53,386 nucleotides of DNA. Source: CAJWPI01 sp964571215 (GTDB lineage Bacteria; Pseudomonadota; Gammaproteobacteria; Magnimaribacterales; Magnimaribacteraceae). Position numbers and translations under genes: made by a program. Each line of letters begins with the position of its first letter. Within the stretch, counting starts at the first letter, position 1. The DNA is taken from positions 1 to 53,386 of the forward strand of contig CAZMZZ010000005.1 in NCBI GenBank assembly GCA_964571215.1. Direction: 5' to 3'. The notes under the pieces are model-generated. The model saw nothing but the letters and a program-made list of their open reading frames with translations, was not told the DNA's origin and ran no database searches. Shown piece after piece: positions 1-7,968 of the stretch.

Positions 1-55
1 ATTACCTCAGCCTTCCAAGCTGATGATACCGGTTCGATTCCGGTTACCCGCTCCA
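1..55 (+). tRNA. tRNA-Gly (anticodon UCC), 5' end cut off
   Basis: The window opens inside a tRNA. The anticodon stem TCAGC/GCTGA (7-11 and 19-23) encloses a loop whose bases 14-16 read TCC, giving glycine. The T arm follows, with stem ACCGG/CCGGT (28-32 and 40-44) around TTCGATT. The 3' acceptor strand (45-51), discriminator T52 and an encoded CCA (53-55) complete the 3' end. The acceptor 5' strand and D arm lie outside the window. Only 164 bases without a recognisable gene separate it from the sugar amidation cassette. Confidence 0.93.
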
Positions 56-219
56 AGATTAAATTTTTTAATAAAGAAAATTTTTAATTTTAGAAAAGAA
101 ATTGTTTAACTACCTATATCAATATAGTTTATTATTTTAGTTATCCTAAGTAAGAATACGTAAAAAAACTTGAATAAGCTGAACAAAAGGAACACTAATC
201 TTTTTGGAGTTTTAGACAA

Positions 220-1335
220 ATGAGAAATGATGAAATCTTCTGGTGCTCTAGTTGCTTAAATATGTCAACAAGACCAAGGATTACCTTCAATGAAAAAGGT
301 CAATGTAATGCATGTTCTTGGTCTGAAGAAAAGAAAACTTTTGATTGGGATAAAAGAAAACAAGAGCTGAAAAGCAATTTAGAAAAATATGACGCCTTTC
401 GTCAAGATAGTTATGGCGTAATTGTTCCTGTCAGCGGTGGAAAAGATGGTTCTTATGTAGCTTATCGACTAAAAGAAGAATTTAATATTAATCCATTGTG
501 TGTAACTGTTAGACCCCCCTTAGAATCAGAAATAGGACAGAAGAATATAACGAATTTTGTAAATTCTGGTTTTAGTCACATACATGTAACACCAGATAAG
601 GATGCTATGTTAGCTCTTAACAAATACGGTTTTATTGAAATGGGTTTTCCTTATTATGGATGGCTAATTGCTGTCCATACGGTTATTTGGCATTTAGCAA
701 CAAGATTTGGAATTAAAATTATTTTCTACTCAGAAGATGGAGAAGTCGAGTACGGAGGCTCAACAGAAAAGAAAAATATTTCTACCTATGATGTAAATTA
801 CCAAAGAGACATTTATCTTGAAGATGGTTATGAAAAGGTTCTTAAGAAAGTAAATCTTTCTTTATCTAAACTATTTATGTTTACCTTCCCAAGCAAAAAA
901 GACTGTGAGGGAATAGTTTTAACACATTGGTCGTATTATGAACCATGGGATTCTTACAGAAATTACTTAGTCGCGAAAGAGCACTGCGGTCTTTCAGAAA
1001 ACGAGGAAACGAATACAGGAACTTTTACAAACTTTGCTCAAAATGATCAAGCTCTATATGCTCTCCATGCTTATTTAATGTATTTGAAATTTGGTTTTGG
1101 TAGAGCCACTCAAGATGCAGGAATAGAGATTAGAAGGGGGGCGATGACAAGGGATCAAGCAGTAAACTTAGTCAACTTATATGACAATAGTTACCCTGAA
1201 AATTTTTTAGAGCTTTATTTAGATTATTATGAGATGAATGCAAATGAATTCAACGAGGTAATAGATAAATGGGCCAACAAAGATCTTTTTGAGAAGAAGC
1301 AAGGAAGATGGATGCCTAGATTCCAGATAATATGA
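220..1335 (+). CDS. N-acetyl sugar amidotransferase (WbuX/WbpG/PseA family)
   Basis: This family converts an acetamido group on a nucleotide sugar or glycan precursor to an acetamidino group, in the cytoplasm. The N-terminus has two cysteine pairs (C9/C12 and C29/C32) that look like a zinc site, followed by an ATP-pyrophosphatase P-loop SGGKDGS at 72-78, the hallmark of PP-loop ATPases. The length of 371 residues is normal for the family. A GGAG lies about 10 bases before the ATG. Its stop overlaps the HisH-like start (ATGA), and the HisF-like gene overlaps in turn, giving the trio known from O-antigen and pseudaminic or legionaminic acid loci. In the family the HisH/HisF partners supply ammonia but are not strictly required. 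The family call is firm; the sugar substrate is unknown. Confidence 0.9.
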   Translation: MRNDEIFWCSSCLNMSTRPRITFNEKGQCNACSWSEEKKTFDWDKRKQELKSNLEKYDAFRQDSYGVIVPVSGGKDGSYVAYRLKEEFNINPLCVTVRPPLESEIGQKNITNFVNSGFSHIHVTPDKDAMLALNKYGFIEMGFPYYGWLIAVHTVIWHLATRFGIKIIFYSEDGEVEYGGSTEKKNISTYDVNYQRDIYLEDGYEKVLKKVNLSLSKLFMFTFPSKKDCEGIVLTHWSYYEPWDSYRNYLVAKEHCGLSENEETNTGTFTNFAQNDQALYALHAYLMYLKFGFGRATQDAGIEIRRGAMTRDQAVNLVNLYDNSYPENFLELYLDYYEMNANEFNEVIDKWANKDLFEKKQGRWMPRFQII

Positions 1336-1955
1336 AAAATAAATCTGTTGCTGTAGTAGATTATAAAATGGGAAATATCAAATCCCTTATTAACGCCTTA
1401 AATCATATAGAAATTAAATCTGAGTTTATAAGCAAACCTGAAGAGCTTAAGAATTTTTCATATATTATTTTGCCAGGTGTAGGCTCTTCAAGTGAGGCAT
1501 ATAAAAGACTTAATAAGTTAGGGTTTGTAGAACATTTACAAGATAGCGTGTATGAAAGGCGAACTAAACTGCTTGGAATATGTGTAGGCATGCAGGTTCT
1601 AGGAAAATCAACAGAAGAAGACGGGGGTTCTTCTGGGCTTAACTTTGTAGACAATAAGATAAAAAGACTACCTACCAATTTGGAAAAGAAAATGAAAGTA
1701 CCACATGTAGGCTTTAATGAAGTGGTGAATTCAGGACCAAGCAGTCTAATGGAGGGATTAGGAAATCATTCAGATTTTTATTTTGTACATTCATACGGCA
1801 TGGAAGTTTTAGGTCAAGATTATGAAGTAGGAGTAACAAACTACTCTAATCCTTTTGTTTCATTAATTGAAAAAGACAATGTTTATGGCACACAATTCCA
1901 TCCAGAGAAGAGTCAAACCAATGGTTTGAATCTTCTAAGAAATTTCTTTAAATAA
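1332..1955 (+). CDS. HisH-like glutamine amidotransferase, sugar amidation partner (WbuY type)
   Basis: This is a class I glutaminase that releases ammonia from glutamine. The catalytic triad is visible: Cys84 in GICVGMQ, and His190 and Glu192 in QFHPEKS near the C-terminus; the oxyanion-strand motif PGVGS is at about 48-52. The length of 207 residues matches HisH. The gene overlaps the amidotransferase upstream by four bases and the HisF-like gene downstream by one, so the three are probably translated as a coupled unit. The position next to an N-acetyl sugar amidotransferase, with no other histidine gene nearby, argues that it serves sugar amidation and not histidine synthesis. A true HisH role cannot be excluded from this window alone. 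Confidence 0.87.
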   Translation: MKNKSVAVVDYKMGNIKSLINALNHIEIKSEFISKPEELKNFSYIILPGVGSSSEAYKRLNKLGFVEHLQDSVYERRTKLLGICVGMQVLGKSTEEDGGSSGLNFVDNKIKRLPTNLEKKMKVPHVGFNEVVNSGPSSLMEGLGNHSDFYFVHSYGMEVLGQDYEVGVTNYSNPFVSLIEKDNVYGTQFHPEKSQTNGLNLLRNFFK

Positions 1956-2725
1956 TGTTAAAGAAAAGAATTATCTTCTCTCTCCTTTTTTCAGATGGAC
2001 ATTTCAATTTAAGTAGAAATTTTAGACTTCAAAAGATTGGTAATATAGATTGGTTATTAAATAATTATGACTTTTCCAATGTATCAAGATCTATTGATGA
2101 ATTAATTATACTTGATGTAACAAGAGGTGAGAGGGAACCTAATAAGTTTATAGAAGAGGTAGATAAGATTTCTAAGGAAGTTTTTATTCCAATTTCTTTA
2201 GGAGGGGGTATCAAAGATTTTGAACAGGCAAAAATCTATTTTGAGTCTGGAGCTGATAAAATTATCCTAAATTCTTCCTTAGTTAATAAACCTGAGTTAA
2301 TTAATGAAATTTCTTCAGTATATGGATCTCAAAGTATAGTGGCTTATTTAGATGTTAAGAGGGAAGGTGAAGAATTTTTTATTTATATTAATAATGGATC
2401 AGAAAAAATAGAAGCTGATATAAAGCCTTTTATCTCAGATCTACTAAATAAGAATATAGGAGAATTAACAATTAATTCCATAGATAAAGATGGAACAGGA
2501 ATGGATTTTCTTTATGAAACGATTGATCTGCTTCCTTCTAATATCGGAATTCCAGTACTAATTAGCGGAGGCGCAGGTAATTATAACCATCTACTTAGTG
2601 CACTTTTAGATAAACGCGTAGATGCTGTAGTTACCGCAAACTTACTAAATTTTGTTGGTGATGGACTTATTAATGCTAGAAAAGAGATAATTGCCAATAA
2701 AGTTAATTTAGCAATTTGGGACTAA
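1955..2725 (+). CDS. HisF-like ammonia-channel subunit, sugar amidation partner (WbuZ type)
   Basis: This is a (beta/alpha)8 barrel protein of 256 residues homologous to the cyclase subunit of imidazole glycerol phosphate synthase. The start aligns with HisF (KRII...), but the catalytic aspartate usually found at residue 11 (CLD in true HisF) is Leu11 here; the second catalytic aspartate is kept at Asp133 (YLDVKR). The phosphate-binding motifs SLGGGI (81-86) and ISGGAG are present. Loss of one general acid/base residue fits the WbuZ clade, which is thought to pass ammonia from the HisH-like glutaminase to the sugar amidotransferase. The first gene base is the last base of the preceding stop codon. 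The family is sure; the subfamily is inferred from the missing Asp and the neighbours. Confidence 0.88.
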   Translation: MLKKRIIFSLLFSDGHFNLSRNFRLQKIGNIDWLLNNYDFSNVSRSIDELIILDVTRGEREPNKFIEEVDKISKEVFIPISLGGGIKDFEQAKIYFESGADKIILNSSLVNKPELINEISSVYGSQSIVAYLDVKREGEEFFIYINNGSEKIEADIKPFISDLLNKNIGELTINSIDKDGTGMDFLYETIDLLPSNIGIPVLISGGAGNYNHLLSALLDKRVDAVVTANLLNFVGDGLINARKEIIANKVNLAIWD

Positions 2726-2729
2726 AGAG

Positions 2730-2873
2730 GTGACAGAAAGAGATCAAAGCTATGAGAATCAGATAATTTCTGTGGATGATGTGGTGTAGTACTAAGTCGC
2801 TAATAAAGCCATTAATAAAAAACTATCAAGAAAAAGAGATTTTGGAAGAGTAATGCCTTGGGAGGCACTTTAG
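2730..2873 (+). pseudogene. Possible decayed coding remnant after the amidation trio
   Basis: From a GTG at 2730 one frame reads 19 codons (VTERDQSYENQIISVDDVV), then TAG-TAC-TAA (2787-2795), then continues in the same frame for 25 codons ending in RVMPWEAL before a TAG at 2871. The composition on both sides of the stops looks protein-like, which suggests a small gene or gene end broken by stops. I do not recognise the family. It may also simply be non-coding sequence between the trio and the convergent MBL gene. Confidence 0.3.
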
Positions 2874-2880
2874 AAGTTAA

Positions 2881-3555
2881 CTAACCCATTAAATTTTTCC
2901 ATGTTTCTAAGTCACGTATTCTCATATGAACATTTTTTTCTTTTACTTCACCAAGTGTTGAGAATTCTTCTTCACTATAGTGATGACCTGGGTAAAGAAC
3001 TGTTTCATCAGGCAGGGAAGATAAATTTTTAAGGCTGTTATACATTTGTTCTGAATCAGAACCCGGTAAATCTACTCTTCCGCAGCCTTGTATAAATAAG
3101 GTATCACCAGATATAAGATTGTTATTAACTTTGAAACATTGAGAACCGGGTGTATGTCCTGGTGTGTGAAGAAACTCTATATCATTTTCTCCTATTTTTA
3201 GGTGATCCCCAGATTCTACCTTGACTAGATCAACATCCGAAACTCCTGTAACTTTTTTCACCCCTTCAGCTTCGTTTTTGTTGGCGTAAATCCTTACAGG
3301 TTTCTTTTCCATTAGTTCGGCAATTCCTTCTATAGATTGGCCAGCAAATCCACCTCCTATGTGATCAGGATGGTAATGTGTAACTAAAATAGATGATAAC
3401 TTTAGATCTTTTTCTTCTAGATGTTTTAGTAAAAAGTTAATTTCCCATGCAGGGTCTACTACACTTACTTCACGTGTACTTTGTGAACCTATTAAATAAA
3501 CAAAGTTTTCCATAGGCCCTAATTTAATTTGTTCTAGATACAAGTCATTATTCAT
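2881..3555 (-). CDS. MBL-fold metallo-hydrolase (glyoxalase II-like)
   Basis: The metallo-beta-lactamase fold is shown by the motif THYHPDH (metal ligands His60, His62, Asp64 and His65 from the chosen start), followed by a later histidine in HTPGH, an aspartate in SGDTLF and a histidine in YPGHHY. These give the standard dinuclear or mononuclear metal site of hydroxyacylglutathione hydrolases and persulfide dioxygenases. I chose the internal ATG at 3553-3555 because AGAGAG lies just upstream; a longer frame to 3591 is open but has no clear ribosome site. At 224 residues it is short and compact for glyoxalase II. It is transcribed away from the divergent CDGSH gene. The substrate is probably a thioester or related hydrolysable compound; the exact reaction is not determined. 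Confidence 0.85.
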   Translation of the reverse strand: MNNDLYLEQIKLGPMENFVYLIGSQSTREVSVVDPAWEINFLLKHLEEKDLKLSSILVTHYHPDHIGGGFAGQSIEGIAELMEKKPVRIYANKNEAEGVKKVTGVSDVDLVKVESGDHLKIGENDIEFLHTPGHTPGSQCFKVNNNLISGDTLFIQGCGRVDLPGSDSEQMYNSLKNLSSLPDETVLYPGHHYSEEEFSTLGEVKEKNVHMRIRDLETWKNLMG

Positions 3556-3668
3556 TTTTTGATCTCTCTTTAATGTTTCTATTTTACCCAATCTATCTAC
3601 AAGTAATAAAATTAAATTCTTATAGTTCTTTCTGGTACGGTATAGGATTTTTGTTTAAGGTAATCTTC

Positions 3669-3896
3669 GTGAAACACAAAAAAGAAAAAATTACAGAGGA
3701 ATGCATATCTGTAGAAGCCAATAAAAGGTATTCTTGGTGTAGTTGTGGTCTTAGTAGCAAACAGCCTTTATGTGATGGATCTCATAAAGAAATAGCTGGA
3801 AGTTTACCCGTTCGCATGTGGTTTCATAAAGATCAAAAGATATTTATCTCTAGAGATAATGGTAAGCTACAACTTAGAGTTGAGGAGAAAGATTAA
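3669..3896 (+). CDS. CDGSH iron-sulfur domain protein
   Basis: This small protein (75 residues) carries the CDGSH zinc-finger-like motif: WCSCGLSS followed by PLCDGSH, giving the three Cys and one His that hold a 2Fe-2S cluster in this family. The start is taken as GTG at 3669 because AAGG lies 8 bases upstream at 3657-3660; a longer open frame reaches back to 3573 but would add an unrelated hydrophobic leader and overlap the divergent MBL gene. The stop (3894-3896) is separated from the next ATG by a single base, so it probably shares a transcript with the DUF385-like gene. CDGSH proteins act in redox or Fe-S handling; the specific role is unknown. Confidence 0.85.
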   Translation: MKHKKEKITEECISVEANKRYSWCSCGLSSKQPLCDGSHKEIAGSLPVRMWFHKDQKIFISRDNGKLQLRVEEKD

Positions 3897-3897
3897 G

Positions 3898-4380
3898 ATG
3901 AGTATAGATAAATCAAAAGATAAAATTAACAAAAAACCCCTAGCTCCTAGATTTTATCCTTCAAGTAAATTTATGTTTAGGCTTTTTACTCGTTCGCAAG
4001 CTTTTATTTTTAAGCTTTCTAGAGGTTATTTATGGAAAACTATAAAAGGTTTTGAAATTTGCGTGATTAAAATGAAAGGCGCAAAAACAGGAAAGATTAG
4101 ATCCATCCCTTTAATGCTTGTACCTTTTGAGGAGGGTGTGGTGCTTGTAGCCTCATTAGGTGGAGCAGACATTCATCCTACTTGGTATTGGAACTTGAAG
4201 GCAAACCCAGAGATTATCGCCTATGTGGGTTCAGAGAAGTTATCTTTAGTTGCTAAACAAGTAGACGATGAAAAAAAATCTGAGCTTTGGCCACTTATAT
4301 GTTCCTGCTATCCTGATTACGATAAATATCAGAAGCGAACCAAAAGAAATATACCTGTATTTAATTGTCAACCAGGATAG
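3898..4380 (+). CDS. Nitroreductase/deazaflavin-type flavin-binding protein (DUF385, Ddn-like)
   Basis: This is a 160-residue protein resembling the split-barrel 'nitroreductase family deazaflavin-dependent oxidoreductase' group. The middle holds the characteristic MKGAKTGKIRSIPLM segment, where a T-G-[KR]-x-R motif precedes a hydrophobic strand, then VASLGGADIHPTWYWNL and KANPEI, which are typical of the family. The start is ATG 3898, with AGGAG upstream inside the end of the CDGSH gene. Family members in actinobacteria use coenzyme F420, but many homologues bind FMN, haem or unknown cofactors, and F420 use is not implied here. It lies ten bases before the epoxide-hydrolase-like gene and may belong to that operon. 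Confidence 0.8.
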   Translation: MSIDKSKDKINKKPLAPRFYPSSKFMFRLFTRSQAFIFKLSRGYLWKTIKGFEICVIKMKGAKTGKIRSIPLMLVPFEEGVVLVASLGGADIHPTWYWNLKANPEIIAYVGSEKLSLVAKQVDDEKKSELWPLICSCYPDYDKYQKRTKRNIPVFNCQPG

Positions 4381-4389
4381 GGAGATATT

Positions 4390-5376
4390 ATGGGAAAGAT
4401 AGAATTTAAAAAAGTTAGTACCAATGGAATAAATGTTAGGTTAGCAACAATAGGAGAGGGTCCATTAGTTATTTTTTGTCATGGTTGGCCTGAAAGTTGG
4501 TACAGCTATCGTTACCAACTTCCCGCACTAGCTGAGGCAGGATTTAAAGCAGTTGCTTATGATGTTAGAGGGTATGGTGAGTCAGACAAACCTCACCCTA
4601 TAAAAGAATATACGATGCTTAATATGGTTGCTGATGTTCTTGGCATTGTGAAAGGATTAGGTTATGAGAATGCAGTAACAGTCGGTCATGACTGGGGAGG
4701 GCCTATTGCATTAACTACCGCAGCTTTGCATCCAGAGGTGATCACAGCTACTGGAACTATGTCTGTTCCTTATATGTCTAGAGGACCCATGCCAGCCATA
4801 GATTTATGGAAAGAAATCTATAAAGATAGGTTTTTCTACCAACTGTATTTCCAAGAAGAAGGAGTTGCTGAGGCAGAATTCGAAGCTGACTTACAAAGAT
4901 CTCTTAGACTTTGCTATATCAACAGCGATGGAAGGGGTATGGCAAGAGCTATAGAAAAAACAACGAGCGGTGTTAGTCCTCAAAAAGGCCCTGATTCAAC
5001 TTTTCTAGAGGGCATGGAAGATTTTGATGAATTACCTAATTGGTTAAGCCAAGATGATATTGACTACTTTGTTAGTCAATTTGAAATAAGTGGAATGAGA
5101 GGTCCTTTAAATCGTTATAGAGCTCAAAATATAGATTGGAATGAGTTATCTCATTTACCTACAACTATTTCTCAACCAGCTTTTTTTATTACAGGTACCC
5201 TAGACCCAGTTAATTTCTTTGTACCAAGTGAACAAAACTTAATAGACAGAATAGGGGCAAATTACGATAACCTTTTAATTGCAGAAGAGCTTGAAGGAAT
5301 AGGCCATTGGACTCAACAAGAAGCACCAGAGGAAGTTAACAACATAATATTAGACTTCCTTTCAAAACTAGACTGA
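4390..5376 (+). CDS. Alpha/beta hydrolase, soluble epoxide hydrolase-like
   Basis: The protein (328 residues) has the epoxide hydrolase pattern: oxyanion motif HGWP at 31-34, nucleophile elbow GHDWGG with Asp101 as nucleophile, an acidic residue in GTLDPV near 271, and the catalytic His306 in GIGHW. Cap-domain tyrosines (YQLYF and NRYR) could be the epoxide-activating pair. The aspartate nucleophile favours an epoxide hydrolase or haloalkane dehalogenase over an esterase. GGGAGA lies just before the ATG. It heads the plus-strand run that includes a permease, P450, ADC-like protein, SDR and Rieske oxygenase, so it could open epoxides formed by the P450. The true substrate is unknown. Confidence 0.85.
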   Translation: MGKIEFKKVSTNGINVRLATIGEGPLVIFCHGWPESWYSYRYQLPALAEAGFKAVAYDVRGYGESDKPHPIKEYTMLNMVADVLGIVKGLGYENAVTVGHDWGGPIALTTAALHPEVITATGTMSVPYMSRGPMPAIDLWKEIYKDRFFYQLYFQEEGVAEAEFEADLQRSLRLCYINSDGRGMARAIEKTTSGVSPQKGPDSTFLEGMEDFDELPNWLSQDDIDYFVSQFEISGMRGPLNRYRAQNIDWNELSHLPTTISQPAFFITGTLDPVNFFVPSEQNLIDRIGANYDNLLIAEELEGIGHWTQQEAPEEVNNIILDFLSKLD

Positions 5377-5383
5377 AATACAA

Positions 5384-6724
5384 ATGGATAAGAAAGGAAT
5401 ACCTTGGGGACCTTTTACTTTAAGAATTCCTTTAATTCACACAAAGTTTAGTTGGTCAGAATATATTCAAGGAGTTACAGCTGGATCAGCAGCTGCATTA
5501 TTGTTTCTTCCAATGCTTGTAAACTGGTTTGGTCTAACTGAAGATGAGGCCTTAGCTTTCCTCTTTTTAAGCACCTTTCTTACAGCTTCTTCTCCTCTTA
5601 TTTTTGGAGAAAATTTAATGGTAGGCCTTATGACACCAGTTTTTCCTTTGGTCATAGCGTTTTTTACCCCTATGGGTCTTGGTTCTACAGATGACAACCT
5701 TAATATGATGATAGCTTTGTCTTTAGACTTTGCCTTAATATCCTTCTTCTTGGGCACAAGTGGATTTGGACCTAGGATTATTAACTCTATACCCAATGCC
5801 CTAAAAGCTGGAATAATCTTGGGTGCAGCTATTGCAGCTTTGAAAGCTATTTTTATTGATCGTCCTGAATTAATGAACGAACAACCATTTGCTATTATAA
5901 CGGCTCTTCTTTTAACTCTTTTCTTATCTTCTTCCAAAATCTTTCAGTTTTATGCTAAAGACAGAACTCTCCTTCTAAGAATAGCTTCATTAGGATTAAT
6001 ACCAGGAATGGTGGTGGCAGGTTTTCTTGGTTACTCCTTAGGCGAGATAGAATTTTTTCCTCAATGGAGATGGGCTGAAATAGATTTCATTTCTTTATTT
6101 CAAAAAGTATCTCCTATTTCACAAGGCTGGCCAGACTTTAGTTTCTTTCTGCAAGCTGCTCCTCTTGCACTTATTGCGTATATTATATGTTTTGGAGATA
6201 TTATTACTGGCAATGAAATCACAAAAGAAGCCATGAAGGAAAGATCAGATGATCCTCAACACTTTGATATTAATAGAACAAATTTATCTATGGGGATCCG
6301 TAACGCAATTTCAGGTATTTTTGTGCCTTTCTTTAGTTATCAAGGTATTTTAGCAACTGGACCGCATATTATTATTATTGATAGATGGAAAAAAGGAAAA
6401 AAAGAAATGGACTCTATTTTTGATGGTATAGGTTCATATACTTCATTTGGATTCCCTTGGTTTTATTTTGTTGTTCCTTTAATGACCTTTCTTGTATCCT
6501 TACAGGGTATTATTTTTACACAATTTATGGTTCTGACTGCTATTGGTTGTTGCCAAGTTGCTATGTCTCTAGTTAAAACCTCTGCAGAACGTGGTTCAAG
6601 TCTTCTTATGGCGGTACTTTTAATTTCTTTTCCTTTAGAACCAGGTAAAGCTCTCCTTATAGGCTCATTAATTGTTTTAATTATGGTAGGGTGGGGCGGA
6701 CAACAAAGCAAACAGAACATTTGA
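5384..6724 (+). CDS. Multi-pass membrane transporter, UraA/SulP-like, substrate unknown
   Basis: A 446-residue, very hydrophobic protein with about 11-13 predicted membrane segments and a short cytoplasmic N-terminus. Features such as the glycine/alanine-rich second helix (QGVTAGSAAALLFLPM), a polar FGDIITGNEITKEAM segment two thirds along, and the loop DINRTNLSMGIRNAISG recall the nucleobase-ascorbate (SLC23) and SulP folds, but I cannot place it in a named family with certainty. It sits seven bases after the epoxide-hydrolase-like gene and nine before the P450 start, so it probably carries the substrate or product of that pathway across the inner membrane. No strong ribosome site precedes the ATG. 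Confidence 0.65.
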   Translation: MDKKGIPWGPFTLRIPLIHTKFSWSEYIQGVTAGSAAALLFLPMLVNWFGLTEDEALAFLFLSTFLTASSPLIFGENLMVGLMTPVFPLVIAFFTPMGLGSTDDNLNMMIALSLDFALISFFLGTSGFGPRIINSIPNALKAGIILGAAIAALKAIFIDRPELMNEQPFAIITALLLTLFLSSSKIFQFYAKDRTLLLRIASLGLIPGMVVAGFLGYSLGEIEFFPQWRWAEIDFISLFQKVSPISQGWPDFSFFLQAAPLALIAYIICFGDIITGNEITKEAMKERSDDPQHFDINRTNLSMGIRNAISGIFVPFFSYQGILATGPHIIIIDRWKKGKKEMDSIFDGIGSYTSFGFPWFYFVVPLMTFLVSLQGIIFTQFMVLTAIGCCQVAMSLVKTSAERGSSLLMAVLLISFPLEPGKALLIGSLIVLIMVGWGGQQSKQNI

Positions 6725-6732
6725 GAAAGATA

Positions 6733-7950
6733 ATGGCTAAAGTAGATGATTTCTTTGATCCAACTTCTAAAGAATTTATTCATAATCCACACCCTTATCT
6801 TGATAAATTACTGAGAGATTTTCCTATTACTTGGTTCGAAAAATGGCATTGTTGGTTAATAAGCGGGAATAAAAGGATAGCTAGTTGTTTATTGGATAGG
6901 AGATTTTCTACGGATTTTAATTTATGGGAATATGCTCCTCCAAAAAAGACTGAAAATGAGAAAACTCATTTTGAAAAATTGATGGATAACAATCTTTTTT
7001 TTCTTAATAGACAAGATCATTTGAGATTAAGGAAGCTAGCTTTGCCAGCCTTTTCTCCTAGAGTTATGGATTTCATGAAGAAGAAATTTACAAAACTAGT
7101 AAAAAAAAGATTAGAAGAAATAGGTGTAGTTAAAGAGTTTGATTTTTCAAAAGAAGTTGCTGAAATTATTCCCTCTCAAGCTATTGCAAGTTTAGTGGGA
7201 GTACCAGAGGAGTATTTCGATATTTTCGATAATCTCGCATATGGCATTGTGAGAGGTATTAATCCTATGCTTGATGAAGAAGAAAGAAGAGAAGCCACTT
7301 CAGGCATTGAAGAGGGACTTAATATGCTAAATGACTTAATAGAACAAAGAAAGAAATCACCCGGAGAAGATTTTCTGTCTGCTTTAATACTTGCTGAAGA
7401 AGAGGGTGACAGGCTTAATAATTGGGAAATGTGTGCCCTAGTAGGTTCTGTATTAGCAGCTGGTTCTGATACTGCAGTTGATCTTCATTCTTATCTAATT
7501 AAAGCTCTTTTAGAGAATCCTGAACAATTAGCCTTAGTCTTGAAAGATAGAAATCTAATTCAGAATGCCATTAGTGAAGTTCTAAGACATCAAAGTTCTG
7601 GAAAAACTGGGTTAGCTCGTTATGCTACTGAAGATATAGTAATAGAAGGCACTAAGATTAAAAGAAATCAGATGATACAGCTAATAACTTCAACAGCAGG
7701 AAGAGATCCTGAAGCATTTGAAGATCCTGAAAAATTTAACATTCTCAGAGACCAAGAGAATAATATAAGTTTTGGACAGGGACCCCATTATTGTATAGGC
7801 GTTACTTTAGTAAGGTCACAAGTAGAAGTAATGTTTAATGAAGTGTTTTTAAGGTTTCCATCTTTGGAATTAACTGATGATATTGCTTATGATTATTTTC
7901 ATCACAATGCACGTAGAATGAATAAATTTATCTTAAAAACAAATTTTTAA
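6733..7950 (+). CDS. Cytochrome P450 monooxygenase
   Basis: This is a soluble bacterial class P450 of 405 residues. The I-helix oxygen-activation motif AAGSDT is at 242-247, the ExxR pair is Glu282/Arg285 (EVLR), and the haem-binding loop FGQGPHYCIG contains the proximal cysteine at about 354. I take the ATG at 6733 (MAKVDDF), with GAGAAAG upstream, and not an in-frame ATG 42 bases earlier inside the permease gene. P450s hydroxylate or epoxidise unactivated carbons using electrons from a ferredoxin and reductase; no such partner gene is seen in the window. Its neighbours (epoxide hydrolase, SDR, Rieske oxygenase) suggest a role in oxidising a hydrophobic, perhaps terpenoid or steroid, substrate. 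Confidence 0.95.
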   Translation: MAKVDDFFDPTSKEFIHNPHPYLDKLLRDFPITWFEKWHCWLISGNKRIASCLLDRRFSTDFNLWEYAPPKKTENEKTHFEKLMDNNLFFLNRQDHLRLRKLALPAFSPRVMDFMKKKFTKLVKKRLEEIGVVKEFDFSKEVAEIIPSQAIASLVGVPEEYFDIFDNLAYGIVRGINPMLDEEERREATSGIEEGLNMLNDLIEQRKKSPGEDFLSALILAEEEGDRLNNWEMCALVGSVLAAGSDTAVDLHSYLIKALLENPEQLALVLKDRNLIQNAISEVLRHQSSGKTGLARYATEDIVIEGTKIKRNQMIQLITSTAGRDPEAFEDPEKFNILRDQENNISFGQGPHYCIGVTLVRSQVEVMFNEVFLRFPSLELTDDIAYDYFHHNARRMNKFILKTNF

Positions 7951-7968
7951 ACTTTTTGGAGAAATACA

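Noticed and set aside
1332..2725. HisH and HisF homologues as histidine biosynthesis genes
   Set aside because: No other his gene is present, they are coupled to an N-acetyl sugar amidotransferase, and the HisF-like protein has Leu where Asp11 is expected.
3573..3668. Longer N-terminus for the CDGSH protein
   Set aside because: It would overlap the divergent MBL gene start region; GTG 3669 has a clear AAGG site at proper spacing.
5467..5937. A 156-codon open frame on the reverse strand inside the permease gene
   Set aside because: It is the antisense of a clear multi-helix membrane protein in tight operon spacing; its Lys/Ile/Ala-rich composition is an artefact of AT-rich hydrophobic codons.
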